NCBI RefSeq assembly: GCF_040869045.1
Contig: NC_090322.1
Span: forward strand, 277,910,662-277,974,661
Source of the DNA: Eurosta solidaginis
Lineage: Eukaryota > Arthropoda > Insecta > Diptera > Tephritidae
Length of the DNA: 64,000 nt
Reading direction: 5' to 3'
The notes beneath the pieces were generated by a model. The model was not told where the DNA came from. It worked only from the letters and a program-made list of their open reading frames with translations, and did not search any database. Positions 32,294-47,200 of the stretch are shown piece after piece; within the stretch, counting starts at the first letter, position 1; each line of letters begins with the position of its first letter. The position numbers and the translations under genes are program-made.

Positions 32294-35200
32294 ATGCAAG
32301 TAAGTTTGTCATATATATATATAACTATGTTTTATATATAAATGAGTATAAACTGATGCAAATAAGTATGTATGATATATATGTATGATTTACGCTTTTT
32401 GTATTTAAATTGCAGCAAGTGGACACAGATCCACCATCCTTACCAGTTGGTACGGAGGTAAGTGCCAAATACAAGGGAGCATTCTGTGAAGCTAAAGTCA
32501 GTAAAGTTGTTCGTAATATAAAAGTGAAAATCGCTTACAAACAAGGCCTTGGATCTGGAATTGTGTCAGATGACTTGATAAAAATAGGAGCGGGACAGTT
32601 GCGTGTAGGCGCAGCTGTTGAAGTACGTCATCCTGATCGTAAAGATTTTGTCGAAGGGACAGTAACTAAAATTCAAGATTGTTCACAATATACCGTCGTA
32701 TTTGATGATGGAGATATAACAACATTACGCCGTACTGCTTTATGTCTAAAAAGTGGTCGTCATTTTAATGAAAGTGAAACTTTGGATCAATTGCCACTTA
32801 CACATCCTGAACACTTTGGAAATCCAGTTGTAGGTGGTAGACGTGGTCGTAGGCGTGGTCATTTAAATGATGATAGCTCCGATGATGAAGATGAAAGTGA
32901 TACGAAGGAAATTGTTAATGAAAAGGAAGAGCATATTGGCAAAGTTGTTTGTGTGGAAATGGAAACAAAGAAAAAGGATAAGGAGAAATGGTTTCCCGGC
33001 CTTATTTTAGCTCCTGCAGCACAGGTAAGTACATTAGAAATATTTTATTTATTTACTACACATATTTACCTATAAAAAGATAATGCGGAATTAATTAATC
33101 AAATTAAAAATTTAGGCAAATGTAAGGATACGAGTTAAAGATGAGTATTTAGTACGATCATTTAAGGATGGCCGCTATTATACTGTTCCAAAGAAAGAGA
33201 CTACCGAATTTACACGTGAAGCAGCATCAAAGCAAGATGGGCAAGCAGTCCAAGCAGCACTTGAATATTTAGACAGTGGTGTTTTACCACCACATTGGGA
33301 TCGTGAATCCTTATTTGGACTTAATAACTCCTCTAGTGAGGGAGATGGTGAATTGGAATCAGATTCATCAGATGATGAACCCCGCGAAGAGAAAGATCGG
33401 TTTGTAGCACAATTATATAAATATATGGATGACCGTGGTACCCCATTAAATAAAGTTCCGTCAATTCAAAATCGTGACGTTGATTTGTATCGACTTTTCC
33501 GAGCTGTTCAAAAATGTGGTGGGTATAATCGGGTTACGGCGAAAAATCAATGGAAATCAATAGCTATACGCCTAGGCTTTACGCCTGTAACTGTAAGCGT
33601 AACAAATTTGGTGAAGCAAGCATTTAAAAAATTTCTGCAACCATATGGCGAATTCCATCGCAAGCTAGGATGTTCTATGTTAATGACACCACGTAATTCC
33701 AATCGCAGTAAAGGACGAAGTTTGGTGCGTGCAAATTCGGTTGCTTCACCTAAACCAGTTGAAGTTAATAAGGACTCTGCTACTAAATCAACAACGGCAC
33801 CTGCTTCGATTTCTGCTACGCCAACTGTAGTGGTAACGACAACGACGAATATTATAGCTACAACACCATCCACATTATCATTACCATCCGTATCTAGCTG
33901 TCAAAATATCACTGCATCACCAGTTCTGCCGACTGCAACTGTTGTTGCAATCAATAATCCAACCACACCTTCGGTAGCTGAAGAATCCGAAAATACCAGC
34001 GAAACAAGTATAGACAATGCAAAGAATAAACGAACAGTTTTAGTTGGTAAAGTTAAAGGACTTGTGGAAAATTATGAAGAGAAATCTAAGGACGATGGTG
34101 ATGTGCCATTATCTAAAATGAAGCAAATTGCGGCAGATTTGTTACGCTCAGAAGATAAAGAAAAGGAAACAAAAGACTCAAAAGAGATATCTCCTTCTAT
34201 TGGGTCCCATGTACGTGAATCGTCTCCACCAGGTACGAAAGTTGAGACAGTATCTATTTCTTTCTCATATTGCCTTTGCACTGCACAGCAGAAATGTAAC
34301 ATCATTAAATCCAGTTTCTTCCAATTGGACACTGCGTACTCATGCTTACAGCATTATACAATGTTCACATTGCGTCATAAACTCGAGCTTATGAGCCTTT
34401 TTGGAGTTTAACAGTACAGGAAAACACCAAAATGGCCCATAAACTCGAGTTTAAAATGCAATGTGAATGCTGTGTGACTGCGATCGTAAGCACACTTTAT
34501 TTTACTTTACAGTTACTATATTTGATAATAACACTTTATATGTTTAATTTATTTTAACTTTCACACGGTGATAAGCGTTGGAGAGTACTCCACGCAAATT
34601 CCAAATATTGGAAAATGATTCTGGTTGCACATTATAAGCAGAATCAACAGCTTTAGCCCAAATTTCTATTTCATGTTTAGTCGTTTTTTCGACCGGAATT
34701 CGTCCTGTCCATAATGACCAACCATAATGACGTCCATCGGGTTGGTCCTCCTGCTGTAATTCGGCAACATGCCATGTTTTACCCTGATCAATGGTCAAAT
34801 CAACTCGTATAATGCGACGACCACCTCCTGACCACGCATATCCCTGGATTGTGATGTAACCATCATCTGAAATCTTGAGTTCCTCGCCTGCGAGAGGTTT
34901 ACATATTGCTGATGTGACAGGCATTGCCTGTATTGACGGTGATTTTGAAAAATCAACTGTATCCCAGTCAGTACTTGGACTAAATCCTTTATAATCATTT
35001 TGTTGCCAATGTGAATTTGATTCTTTCTCCGAAACTGCAAGACGGGTTAACCATTTCACATTGCGTGCACCAACAGTTCCGGGAACAATGCACCGTAAAG
35101 GATATCCATGATCCCTGCTTAATGGCATGCCATTCATCTCATAAGCAAGTATAACATCGCCTCTTTCATCCATTGCTTTTGTAAGTGGAATAGATGCACC

Positions 35201-38200
35201 ATAAGGATGCGAAGTGGGGTCGAGGTCGGCACCTTCTAGAATAACATGAAGATTTTCATTTGGCTTGACACCCATCTTCAGAAGGACTTCTCGCAAACTA
35301 GCACCCGACCAAGTTGCATTACCAACAGCACCTGCATTCCATGTTAGACCTATGTATAAGTATAATTGAAGATGTAATTAAATTGTATTGTGAAAACCGA
35401 TCTAAAATTTTACACATACCTTGTACAGGTTTTACTTTCGACATTTCAGAACGTCTATTACCACCACACATTATGGCTGCAGTAACTGAATGCTTTGGCA
35501 TTCTTTTAATGTCATCTAAACTTAGAGTTTTGGTTTGCTCATCAACTCCCGATTTGAGCGTCTCAATTTGAATTTCTAGTTCGTATTGTTTTACATCGAT
35601 GAGAGGCACAGGCAAATGATTTCGTATATAAAAAAAATCATTTGGAGTAACAAAATTAGCAGTTAAAAGATTAATTGGTGGCTCTGCATTAAAAGGCCTC
35701 TCTGATGTTGGTTTAAGTATAGGATGACGATTCGGCTCATGTGCCCACGGTGAATCCATATCACTTCGCTTAATCCAATCGCCAATAAATAAATTGCCAA
35801 TTCTATAAAATTCCAAAAGGGTTAATATTTCCTTAGTATTATGTTGTTGATAAATGTCCCAAAACGGATCAATCGCACTGCCTGCTCCCAACATAATATT
35901 TTCACCTCCAGGATGCTCTGCTATAAATTCGGTAACATCATAAACACCAATGCCGTAGGTTATCCAAACCCGTTTTTCACGACTACAATGAGCTTGGACT
36001 TCACTCATATTATAAGTTGGCAAATCGTTGCGTATTTTTGTGTGCCAATCGGGGTTCTTATCATTAATTTTATTCTTTGAATCTTTAGTGTGAATTTCAT
36101 TTAGTTTTACATTGCGTAATTTATATTTGTGTTCATACAAAGCAAAACCCCCCAAAACTCCTCCCAATGTCCATAATATATTAAGGCGTTTATTTTTTGC
36201 CTTACTAAACGCCTGAGATTGACTGTTGGAATGGTTATGTTTTGATAAAGGCGATGTTTGCAGATCAATTGCACCCTTTACACCGAATTGATGCTTAGAT
36301 GCTCTCACCAAATAGATACTACGTCTTGGTAAACTTAGAAATCGTGTTCCCAGCATGCCGTTCAGTTCCAATTAATCTGAAATATTTAAACAAGTAATAA
36401 AATTTGTTATCGAGTCCGCAAATAGGATGCCTTCACTACTTTAAGATTTCTCACATATTCCAAAATATATATCGGAAAAAACTATACATAAAATTTATTT
36501 ACTTTGTGTGTGGCCAATATTTCATTTTACTCTTATACCAGATTTATGCTCCTGGTCTATCAAGCTGCATCATAGAGCAAATGGTTCTTGGCAGGTTTTC
36601 AATCTAAGCCGAAGGTATTATTGAAATATTATACTTTTACTAATTAACGGTGTTTATTTATTTCTGTACTAAAATTACGTGTAATCCAAAATACGCATAT
36701 TGAAGACAGCTTGTAATAGTGGAGACCACATGCAATACTCGGGTAACGAACTCGTTCTCAAAGTCCTACCCGAAATTTGCATTTGAGGAAAGTATACTTC
36801 CAGGACGCGCGTCAATCTGGCACAATTTTGATACTGTCATTGGTCAAACTTTCACTTATCCAGAATCAACCCCCACATACGCAGTGTAGGGTAAACGCAC
36901 TAGTATCCTGACACTTGGCACCTTCTTTCAATTTGAGATCACCTCATTTTCTTGTAATAAATGCTACTGCGAATAGTAAAATTGCTGCAAATGGTGGGAA
37001 TATTTCCTAATAGTGTAGCGCTCACATAGTTTTTAAATGTATAATTGTTAAATTTAAAAAAGTAAATTTTGTTGTTGTTGTTGTAGCGATTAGGTTACTC
37101 CACGAAGGCTTTGGGGAGTGTTATCGATGTGATGGTCCTTTGTCGGATACAGATCCGATACGCTCCGGTAACACAGCACCATTAAGGTGCTGGCCCGACC
37201 ATCTCGGGAACGATTTATATGGCCACATTGAACCTTCAGGCCATCCCTCCCTCCCCACCCCCAAGTTCCATGAGGAGTTTGGGGTCGCCAGAGCCTCGTC
37301 TGTTAGTGAAACGGGATTCGCCGCTCGAAGGTGAGGTTGACAATTGGGTTGGAGAAGCTATATGTTGCGCTACACAACCCCTTGAATCCCAAAAAAAAAG
37401 TAAATTTTCAAAGAAGTCGGTTTTCATTTGTATTCGGACAGTTAAAACTTGTTTCCGGAGGCTTTTATTTTAGTACCCGGACGCAAATTTTAGTACGATA
37501 TTTTCTTTAATTAATACATATTGGCGGCCACCGTGGTGTGATGGTAGCGTGCTCCGCCTATCACATCGTATGCCCTGGGTTCAACTCCCGGGCAAAGCAA
37601 CATCAAAATTTTAGAAATAACATTTTTCAAATAGAAGAAAAATTTTCTAAGCGGGGTCGCCCCTCGGCAGTGTCTGGCAAGCGCTCCGATTGTATTTCTG
37701 CCATGAAAAGCTCTCAGTGAAAACTCATCTGCCTTGCAGGTGCCGTTCGGAGTCGGCATAAAACATGTAGGTCCCGTCCGGCCAATTTGTAGGGAAAAAT
37801 CAAGAGGAGCACGACGCAAATTGGAAGAGAAGCTCGGCCTTAGATCTCTTCGGAGGTTATCGCGCCTTACAATTTTGTTTTTTTTTAATACTTTTATATT
37901 ATATTATATTAATTAAAATCGGCGGCCACCGTGGTGTGATGGTAGCGTGCTCCGCCTACCACACCGTATGCCCTGGGTTCACACTCCGGGCAAAGCAACA
38001 TCAAAATTTTAGAAATAAGGTTTTTCAATTAGAAGAAAATTTTTCTAAGCGGGGTCGTCCCTCGGCAGTGTTTGGCAAGCGCTCCGGGTGTATTTCTGCC
38101 ATGAAAAGCTCTCAATGAAAACTCATCTGCCTTGCAGATGCCGTTCGGAGTCGGCATAAAAAATGTAGGTCCCGTCCAGCCGATTTGTAGGGAAAATCAA

Positions 38201-41200
38201 TAGGAGCACGACGCAAATTGGAAGAGAAGCTCGGCCTTAGATCTCTTCGGAGGTTATCGCGCCTTACATTTATTTTAATTAAAATATTAATTATACATTT
38301 TATTTAATGTCTTTGATATAGATGTCCCATGTAATATCAGAACAATTGGAACCCGCTTTTTCAGACTCCATTACCCATCACAAAATACATTGAACTTAAA
38401 TTTAAAATGGGGCTTATTAAAACATGTTATGAGATTGGCTATTTTCAATAAAATTTTGGATTAGGGCGTTTTCCGAAACAAATCTGAGATGGGACACTTG
38501 CTTCTGCGTCGACACAATTCGCCTTCGTTTAGCAGGGAGAAGATATACTGGTATGGTTTCCGTGAGTACCAGGACAGCTTTTGCGGAAACCTAGGGGTAT
38601 GCCGACTGGCCCGACCATGGAACACAGGGAACCTTCCAGATCATCACTCCTTCGATTAAAAACTTAAGGCCTCCAACAAGATTCGTCCTGCGTAAGTGAG
38701 GTTGAAGATTGCGTTCTAGAGGCTATAAATGAGCTGCGTGTTCTGTTTGTTGGTCTCCAACCCCCATATTAAACTTGGTGGGGCACCGCCTCTTTATGAA
38801 GATGGCAATCCTCGTCTTTGATGTTGCCAGCGAAATAGCGCGACTAACTATCCGTCCATTTATGCTGTGGTAGCTGTGGTTTAAACTAAACTGAGCCAGC
38901 TTGTAGATTCGGATCGAAGAAACCACGTCGTCTACAAAACGAGGATGAATATGCTTTCTGGCATGCCTAAACGAAGACTGTTTTATTTACCCTTCTTTGA
39001 TACCGGTCTCTCAGGTAGTCCTTTAGATATCAAGCAAATATATCTAATCCTGTGTTTCTGGTGACAGAAGCATATCATTCCACCTGTCTGATTTAAAGGT
39101 TTTTGATGTCGAATAAATAACTCCAATCCAATATTCTGTATTGTAAAATGGTCTTTATTAGACTACTTTGGGAGTAGGACAATTATACTTCACTTCGCAT
39201 CTAATAGCGTGTTTAAATCAAACTGATTCGTTGTTACTCAGCTTGCGCTGCTTTTATACTCTCGGTTTCCTCGTTAACTCATTTCTCCTAAAGTCTAGTA
39301 ATTTCCGGAACAGTTGTAGCTCATGCTTGGTTAGTTACCAGCTATATAAGTACATGTATATTTGTAGTTTATAGCCATATGCGTATGTATGTGTGAGTAA
39401 CTACTTTGACTGATGACTACATCTGTGTGTGAGATACTCTTCGTCGTCTTCTACATAAGTGTTGCTAGCTTTAATGTGTACACGTACATAAGAGTTGCTG
39501 GTTCATGTTTTTATTGTTGCGTGATTATTTACTAACAGCTTAGTGATGCTAATATTCGTCACAGTACGAATCGCTGAACTCTCGAATAAATAATTCCAAT
39601 ATGAAGTATTGCAAAATGGTCTTAATTTAGACTACTTTGGGAGTAGCACAATTATACTTCACAAAAGCGTGTTTAAATCAAACAGATTCGTTATTCTTTA
39701 GCTTGCGCTGCTTTTATATTCTCTGTTGCCTCGTTCGCATATTTCTCCTAAGGTTTAGACTTCACAAACATGAAACAGTTGTATCGCATACTTGGTTTTT
39801 AGCTATATGCGTGTGTATGTGTGAGTAAGAACTTCTGCTCTTAGCTGATGACTACATGTGTGTACGTGAGATATCTATTCACTTCGAGCTGCTGGTTATG
39901 TGTGTGCAATATTCTTTGCCATATATGTAATACTTCTATTTTGCAACAAAAAGCTAAGTACATTCCCCAACATCACAGTGCCGGTATATTGCGCTTTACA
40001 TGTTTTTGTTTTTGTATTCAATAATCGAATGTACCAAAATTTAAGTTTTTCCTTGTCACACTTATGCTGCTACAATCACAAAAATTTTATAGGCTGCCTT
40101 GCTTTGATTTCGCATCCAAAACACATTACGAGCGTTTTCTATTAGCAATATAGGAGTATTACGTTCTTTGCCTTGTACATATGTAAGTGTGGCTGCTTGC
40201 ATTAGTGTGTACATGTACATAAGTGTGGCTGCTTGCTGTTTTTGTTGTTGTGATTATTTACTAACAGCATAGTGTGCTAACATTTGCCACATTATCATGT
40301 TCGGATACTAATGCGTTTACCCTGTGTTCTGCATGAAATTTGTCCACACATGACAACAACCATACTTTCAATTGCCATGTTGAACCAACGCCTCTATTTC
40401 TGTGGCCCAATCCTATTTGTATGCCACCTGTCGGCATTCTCTTTCCTTTGCGTTGTATCGTCACTCTGACCCATGTACCAAATTTCAAGTTCCGAGGCTA
40501 ATGGAAAGTTAGTAAATAGTTTATCGCATGAATAACTTTTGTATAAAAAACAAGCAGACCTGGCAGACGTTGTTCTGCCCTAAATTCGGCCTATCTGCAT
40601 TTTTTAATAAGCTTTTTCCGTCTAACTCTGCCCTCCCCCACCCCTATTCACTTTTTCCTGATCCTTTTATTCACTCCTCCTTCCGTCTTTTTCGCTTCAT
40701 CTATCTCCATATTCGTCTCATTCTATTTCTTTCTCAGTATCCTTCTACTTCTCTCTTTTATCTTCTCTCACCTTCTTCCCATTCTTCTACATCCGATATT
40801 ACCAATATAGGCAAATTTATATACCAAATTTTAAAATTTTGAATTTTTTCTAAAAAAAAATCATAACTCAAGAATGGCTAAACCGATTTGGTATTTCAAA
40901 ATCAACTATCATCATCTCTTCTTCCTGTATCTTTCCTAAAAATTTCATGGCAATCTTTCTATCCGTTCTCGAGTTATGGAGTGACAATCAAAATGTACAC
41001 TTCTTTTTATATATATATAGATAGATAGGCCAACGTACAGGAATGTGACCTTATTTGAGGCCTTATCACGAAGTTTCAAAACTATATGGGTATGGTATAC
41101 ATAAGCCACCGACTCCTAATTTCGACCTTTCTATTCTGCATATAATGGTCAACTATTTACTTATTCAATTATTCTCAGGTACAAGCGCTGGTAACAAGAA

Positions 41201-44200
41201 GGATAAAAACCAACAAAGAAAGCAAACTCCTCAAAGTGATGATAAGAGAAACAAACGAAAGAAAGATGACACAATAGAAAAAGTCGATGCTGGAGATTTT
41301 GTTGTTGAGGTTGGTGATAAACTCAAAGTTTATTACCATGAAAAAAAAGTTACTTATGAAGCAAAAGTGATCGAAATTTCTGTTCAACGTGGCTCTCCAA
41401 TGTACCTTGTTCATTATACCGGTTGGAATAATCGATACGACGAGTGGGTACCAAGAGAACGTATTGCGGAAAACATAACTAAAGGGTCAAAGCAAAAGAG
41501 CCGTATTTCGAATCTTGGCTCGGCAGAAAAACAAAAAGAGAATCCTTCAAAGCCACCTTCTTCATCCTTGAATGCCTCTGGTCCTTCAAATTCCATGATC
41601 AATGTATTGGGCAGCACCCCGAATTCATCAAAAAGTTCAGCAACAGCAAAGCGTGGCCGTGGTCGTAGTGATTCGCTGCCACCACGTTCAACTACACCAT
41701 CTTCTGTAGCTTCAAACTCTAGTCGCACAAAATCACCCGCAACAGCTGGTACCAAAAGAAGGCCAGTTCGTTCTATGGTTAGTAGTACTCGTCGTACATC
41801 AGCAAACGTGTCTGATGTCTCATTACAAAGTGAATCTGAGACGGATTCTGATGAACCGGTGCGACGCCCTACTCGTGGTACTAAGGAAGTTGGATATAAA
41901 ACAGGATCACTAAGTAGTAAAGCAACAAGCAAAAATAAAGTGTCTGTATCTGCAGGAAACAGCCAATCGGATTCTGATGGTGATGATGAGGACGGTGATA
42001 CATCAACAATTTCAAGAGCTAAAAGTAGGTCCACAAATAGTATGAATTCTAAAGGACGTAATTATGATTTGAGTCAAATACGTTCGGAGTTAAGAGGTTT
42101 TCAAGGTTTGAAGTCACCTTCACCTTCTTTAGAAGGCAATGTTGACATTGTTAAAAGAGATATAAAAGCAGAAACTTCGATTAAAAATGAAAATATATTT
42201 GATGCTAAAGAATCTAGCACCGATGATAATAAACAAATGGCTGAAACAAGTACCGTTGCGGTTGCTGTTAAAGTTGATTTAAAAGCAGATATTAAAGATG
42301 AAAATGTGAAGTCTTCCACCGATATGTCTTCAGAGACCGAATCCTTTTGTGATGACGATTCACAATCTTCGGGCAAAACGACAACCCTGGAAAATATGAC
42401 AAAAAAATTTCAACAGAAAATAAAGGCAGGCAAACAGCAAGCCTTAGAAAAGCTTACATCTGGGAAGTCTACTGTTGAACGTGTACCACGAGAAGTAGAA
42501 AAAATTATACAGGATTCCCTTGCAGAAAAACTTCAGGAGAGCCTTAAAACTAAACCAGATGTTAAGCCAGAAGAAGGTTTAGAAATAAGCCCAACTGATA
42601 CTGTTATATGTAAATCGTTTAACGATAAAAAGGAGGAATCAAAAAAAAATTCTACAAAAAGTGTTGAAACCCTTCCAAAGGCATTCTCGAACAGTCAAAC
42701 ACGTTTTGGTAACAACACAAATAGTAGCAAATTTTCCTCTGTTATTGTAGAGAAGCCAACCACTTCTGCAAAAAAAACGGATTCAATTGTAAATAAAAAA
42801 AACGATATAACTAAAAAGGCCAGCACGGGTAACTTCGAGTCACATTCGAAAGTGGTAATAAAAGAAATTAGCAAGACCGAGCCACCAGCAGCTTGTTCAC
42901 CATCCTCATCGTCTTCGTCGTCATCTTCATCAACATCGGTGTCATCACGTTCATTACCAGATATGAGTAAGTTGGATATAAGTGGTGGCTCATCATCAAT
43001 ATTATCGTCATCATCATCGTATACAATTTCTAATAAGGAGGCAAAAATATTATCGGCTACATCCAAACCGACATCACCTGATATTTATGAATTCAAAGAT
43101 CCTGAACCGTTCGAATTTGAAATGCGTAAAATGCCAACCTCAGCCACAAATTCTTCGTTAAGTTCAATTGCTATTAGCGAAAGTACCGCAACATTGAGCA
43201 GCCCTAGAAAGCAAAACCAAAAAATTGGATCACAAACTGTTGCTAGCGAAAAACCACAACATAATCCAAGTCCAATCGCTGCACTAGTGAATCGCAAAAA
43301 AAGGGGCTCACCACTGAAGGAAGCAACTTTAGATAAAACCAAGATTATCAAAACAGACGAAAAGTCTTCTATTGTTTCTGATGGGAAATTAATACCAATA
43401 AACTCGACAACTTCAACTGCAGCTAAAAGTAGTTTAGCTAATCAAACTAAATTATTGAACTTGAATACAGCATCTTCTAATCAAACTCAATCTAGTAGTA
43501 TTTCTGCAGCATCGAAAGGCTCTGATGTATCAAAATATACACCATTTGACACACTAAGGAAATCACCAAATTATAATGTAAATATCAATGCATTAAATGA
43601 AGAGCTGGCACAGACAGTACAGGAAACGACCAGAGCATTAACCGATGCTTTTCAATCTCCAACTGCATCAACACCGCCAGACGTTACAAACACTTCACCT
43701 AAACTTGAGCCACAGAAAAATGAAAAAGATATAGAAAGTTTGATTACCCCTCCACGTAAGAACGTACAAGCAATTGCTTCAACTTCAACGACTTGTGCAT
43801 CGACGACTACACCAAAGAAAGTAATTGGTAGTCCATTTGTTGAAACTCGAAAAGATTTGAGCAATGTTTTTGAGTTGAGTACGAGCGAAGGATCTGCATC
43901 AACTAGCGAATTAAAGGATAATAAATTTGAATTCGAAAATGCTAAAAAAATGCTCTCAGCAACTGTGGGTGCGTTTGATTTAGATCCATCTAAATTTGAG
44001 AATAAGCCAACGTCTATTGCAGATAAACTTTTAAAAGCCATAAGCCAAAAAAAGGAAGAAGATAAACAAAAAGTAGAACCCAAAAATGACAAACCGGATA
44101 AAATTGATGAAAGTACAAAAGCTGCAACTGTAGTTGCAGCCGTCGCAACAAATTCATCAGATTGTTTATCGCAACTTGGCAACATTCCAAATGAACCATT

Positions 44201-47200
44201 AAACATTAATACTGATCTAGTGGGTTCTAGTTTTAGTTACCTAAGTAGCGGAAATAATTTAAGCATGGATAAGTTGCCAATAATATCCTCGTCATTGAAT
44301 AAACCGACCCCTCTCACTAGCCCCGAGCCGAAATTAGGAATATTAGAATCGATTGCAATAAAAAATAATGATTTGACGGAAACAATACAAAAACTTGAGT
44401 GCGCTATTCAACGTAGAACTCCAGTGGCTGGTCTATCAGTCGCAACAACACCAACATCAAGTTTGGCACCGAATACATTTTCTGAAGATTCGATGGATAG
44501 CACAGATTCAGAGCGACGACTTGTGATTGAAGATGTTGCCGAAGACATCTGCGATATGCTCAAAAGCCCCAGTACTGGATCGCAACAAATTGGAGAACTA
44601 AAAGCTTTGTCGAAGGGTGCAATATCCCAAAAAATGGAAAATGTTATCACTAAAGTTTCACACTCAGTAGCAGTTCAGAATCCAATACCAGTAAAAGTGT
44701 TACAGCCAAGCCGTTCACATACAACAACAACAACTGTTTCAGTTCCGAATACAATAACATCGACTATAAATACTTCGTCAACAAATAAAATGCCAGAAAA
44801 CACAAATCTTCTGAATATTGCGCCACAGACAAAACCGGGGCAACAGGAAGTTCGAACATTTAACAAACGAGATGCACCAAATGAATTGAAACAAAAATTG
44901 GATGCTGATCATAAAACGACTAACCCAGAACGAAATGCAACCACTGAATTATGTTATGATGCCGCTATGGGCTCTAAAGACAAGATTAATGCAAAACTAA
45001 TCGATACTTCTGAAGTTCCTACAACTTCAAATACAAATGCAATGACTTCTTCAATAAGTACAAAGATCTCTAAGCAACAAATTCAAAATTCAGGTAATGT
45101 TGTACCAATTGTTGTACCGGATATACCAGTTTCAGTTGTTGTTGCTTCTGGTGCGGTGCCATCAGTTAAAGCTGCGGCTCAAGCTGCAGCCGCTGCAGCA
45201 ATCTCCAAAAACCAATCTCATATATTCAAGCCAACTACACAGGCCGATCTGAAATTTGGTGTTACAACTGCTACTACGACGACATCTTCAATACCATTAC
45301 CATCATCCTCCCCGATTGTGAGTTGTAGAAAGACCACTTTTTCGGCACCAATAGGAAAAAATGTTACAGAAAATATTAATCCTGCCACAACTTCTAACAC
45401 AAGATTGTCAGTCAATGACATGATTGTAAATTCATCTTCAGAGGTTCCATCGCTTCCACCAGTACATGTTAGTTCCAATTCTGGATTTTACTTAGTTGCT
45501 CGAACCGAGTTGCGTCCTGAAGATGGTGTAAAACCTATTTTAGAAAATCAACAGCTATTAAGTCACGAAGGTGAAGATTTTGAGGTGAAAAGAAATATTG
45601 TGGGCGAAGGAGGAGAGCCAGGAGGACAAGTTGATATGTGTACGGAAGAGTTATCCTCCAATTTATGTGCCGATGCGAATTCCGAATCTATAAATTTACT
45701 TTGTGAAGAGACAATACCAGGCAGTCCGGCACCTATTTTCGGAGGTAAAGAAGAATCTTTATCAGCGTCGTTAACCACAGAACTAATAAAGGAAAGTGAC
45801 AGAAAAGAATATGTAAATAATCCGAATATTCCAAGAACTGGTGTTTCATCAACTAACATTAATAGTTCTCCAAATGATTCTGCAAGTCAGGATGAAAGCA
45901 GCGAAGATATTAAAAAAACCTTAGATATTGAAAACGAGATTTCACCACGAAAACGCCGGCGAACAAGAAAACAATCAGAAATGATAATAATATCGGAGCA
46001 CTCATCTAAACGAAGAAAACAAATAAGTTCTTCGAAAAAAATACCAGGTTAGATTTTATTTATTTTTTTAACGTATTATCTATCATATATACTTATTATT
46101 ATATAACTTTTTTATAAATTTCAAGCTGGTTCAGATAGCGATGAAAATTCTGATGGTGTTTCGCAGCGCAGTAACGTTTCATCTCGTCAACAATTCCATC
46201 AACAATATCAACAGAACCAGCAGCCGCAAACATCAGCCGGAACGCGTCCATGCCCCTATAATTTCTTGGTACAATTAGGTAGGCCAAATTATTTTTATTT
46301 ATGTATATAAAAAAATTAACATTAAAACAAGGCGAGAGAAACCTCTGAGATGCCTCGTGCTACTTGTTAATTTTTCCTACAAATTGGCGGGACGGGGCCG
46401 AAATGTTTTCTGCCGATTTCGAATGGCATGCAAGCAGATGCATTTTCGCTGAGAAGCTTTTTATGGCAGGCAGAAACACACTCTAAGTGTTTGCCAAATT
46501 ACTACCAAATTTGTCCAGCACACATTTCTTCTCTGTAACAATCAAAAATAGTAGATATGTACATCTGTATCTGCTATCGCATGGAAACTACACAAGCTCA
46601 AAAATTGATATAATCTTCCAATAAAGCAAAAATCAGTTTGATATTGTATTTTCTATAATAGGATTTTTTTTAGTAAGATGCTCGTGTCTCCAATGATAGA
46701 GGACTCGTCGCATTAATATTATTAGAGAAAGCGACCTCGTTGGAATTCAAGGGTGTACTTACTCCTATTGTACTGGACGGACTTCCATTTACTTCGATTT
46801 CTAAATATATTATAAGCATATTGCCCCAGCAATAAATATGAAAGAATTATATGTGTTCAAAAATAATAAACTCATGTCGTTCATGTCCCCACACGAAAAT
46901 ATTCCCTAATGAACAACCAAACTATTGTTTAGTCAAGTCTATTTCGAATAGCGACAATCGTGATGGACATGGACCATTTGCATTAAAATTGTATACGTCT
47001 CTAAATATTTCTTTTCTAATTTAAATAGATCCAAGTATGGGCTCAGAACAGAGTATTGCAATTATCATGAAGCAGATACAAGAATTACGTAAAACCTATA
47101 ATACAATCAAAGCTGATCTGGCGAGCATCGATCGGAGGCGTAAGAAATTACGACGACGCGAAAGAGAGAAAAAACAACTTGTTCAAAACCAACAGCAAAT

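Larger units (their letters stand above)
34233..41178 (+). other. htk: htk intron 3 (6.9 kb)
   Basis: Bounded by exact GT and AG. It holds the antisense sulfite oxidase gene, a small inverted-repeat element (34348-34474), an unclassified repeat (37060-37385), two SINEs, two antisense LTRs and AT-rich filler. The other introns of the gene are at most 750 bp. Confidence 0.85.

Noticed and set aside
34233..34411. Open frame past the end of htk exon 3
   Set aside because: The donor CAG/GTACGA at 34233 is in phase with the acceptor at 41178. The extra residues are hydrophobic and unlike ARID4.
41055..41178. Upstream open frame continuing into htk exon 4, suggesting a start at 41055
   Set aside because: A perfect acceptor (TTCTCAG at 41178) joins in phase to exon 3, restoring the expected ARID4 order. 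The upstream part is intronic.
41414..45859. Several 80-206 codon open frames on the minus strand opposite htk exon 4
   Set aside because: They mirror the Ser/Thr-rich coding strand, have no recognisable domain, and exon 4 explains the region fully.
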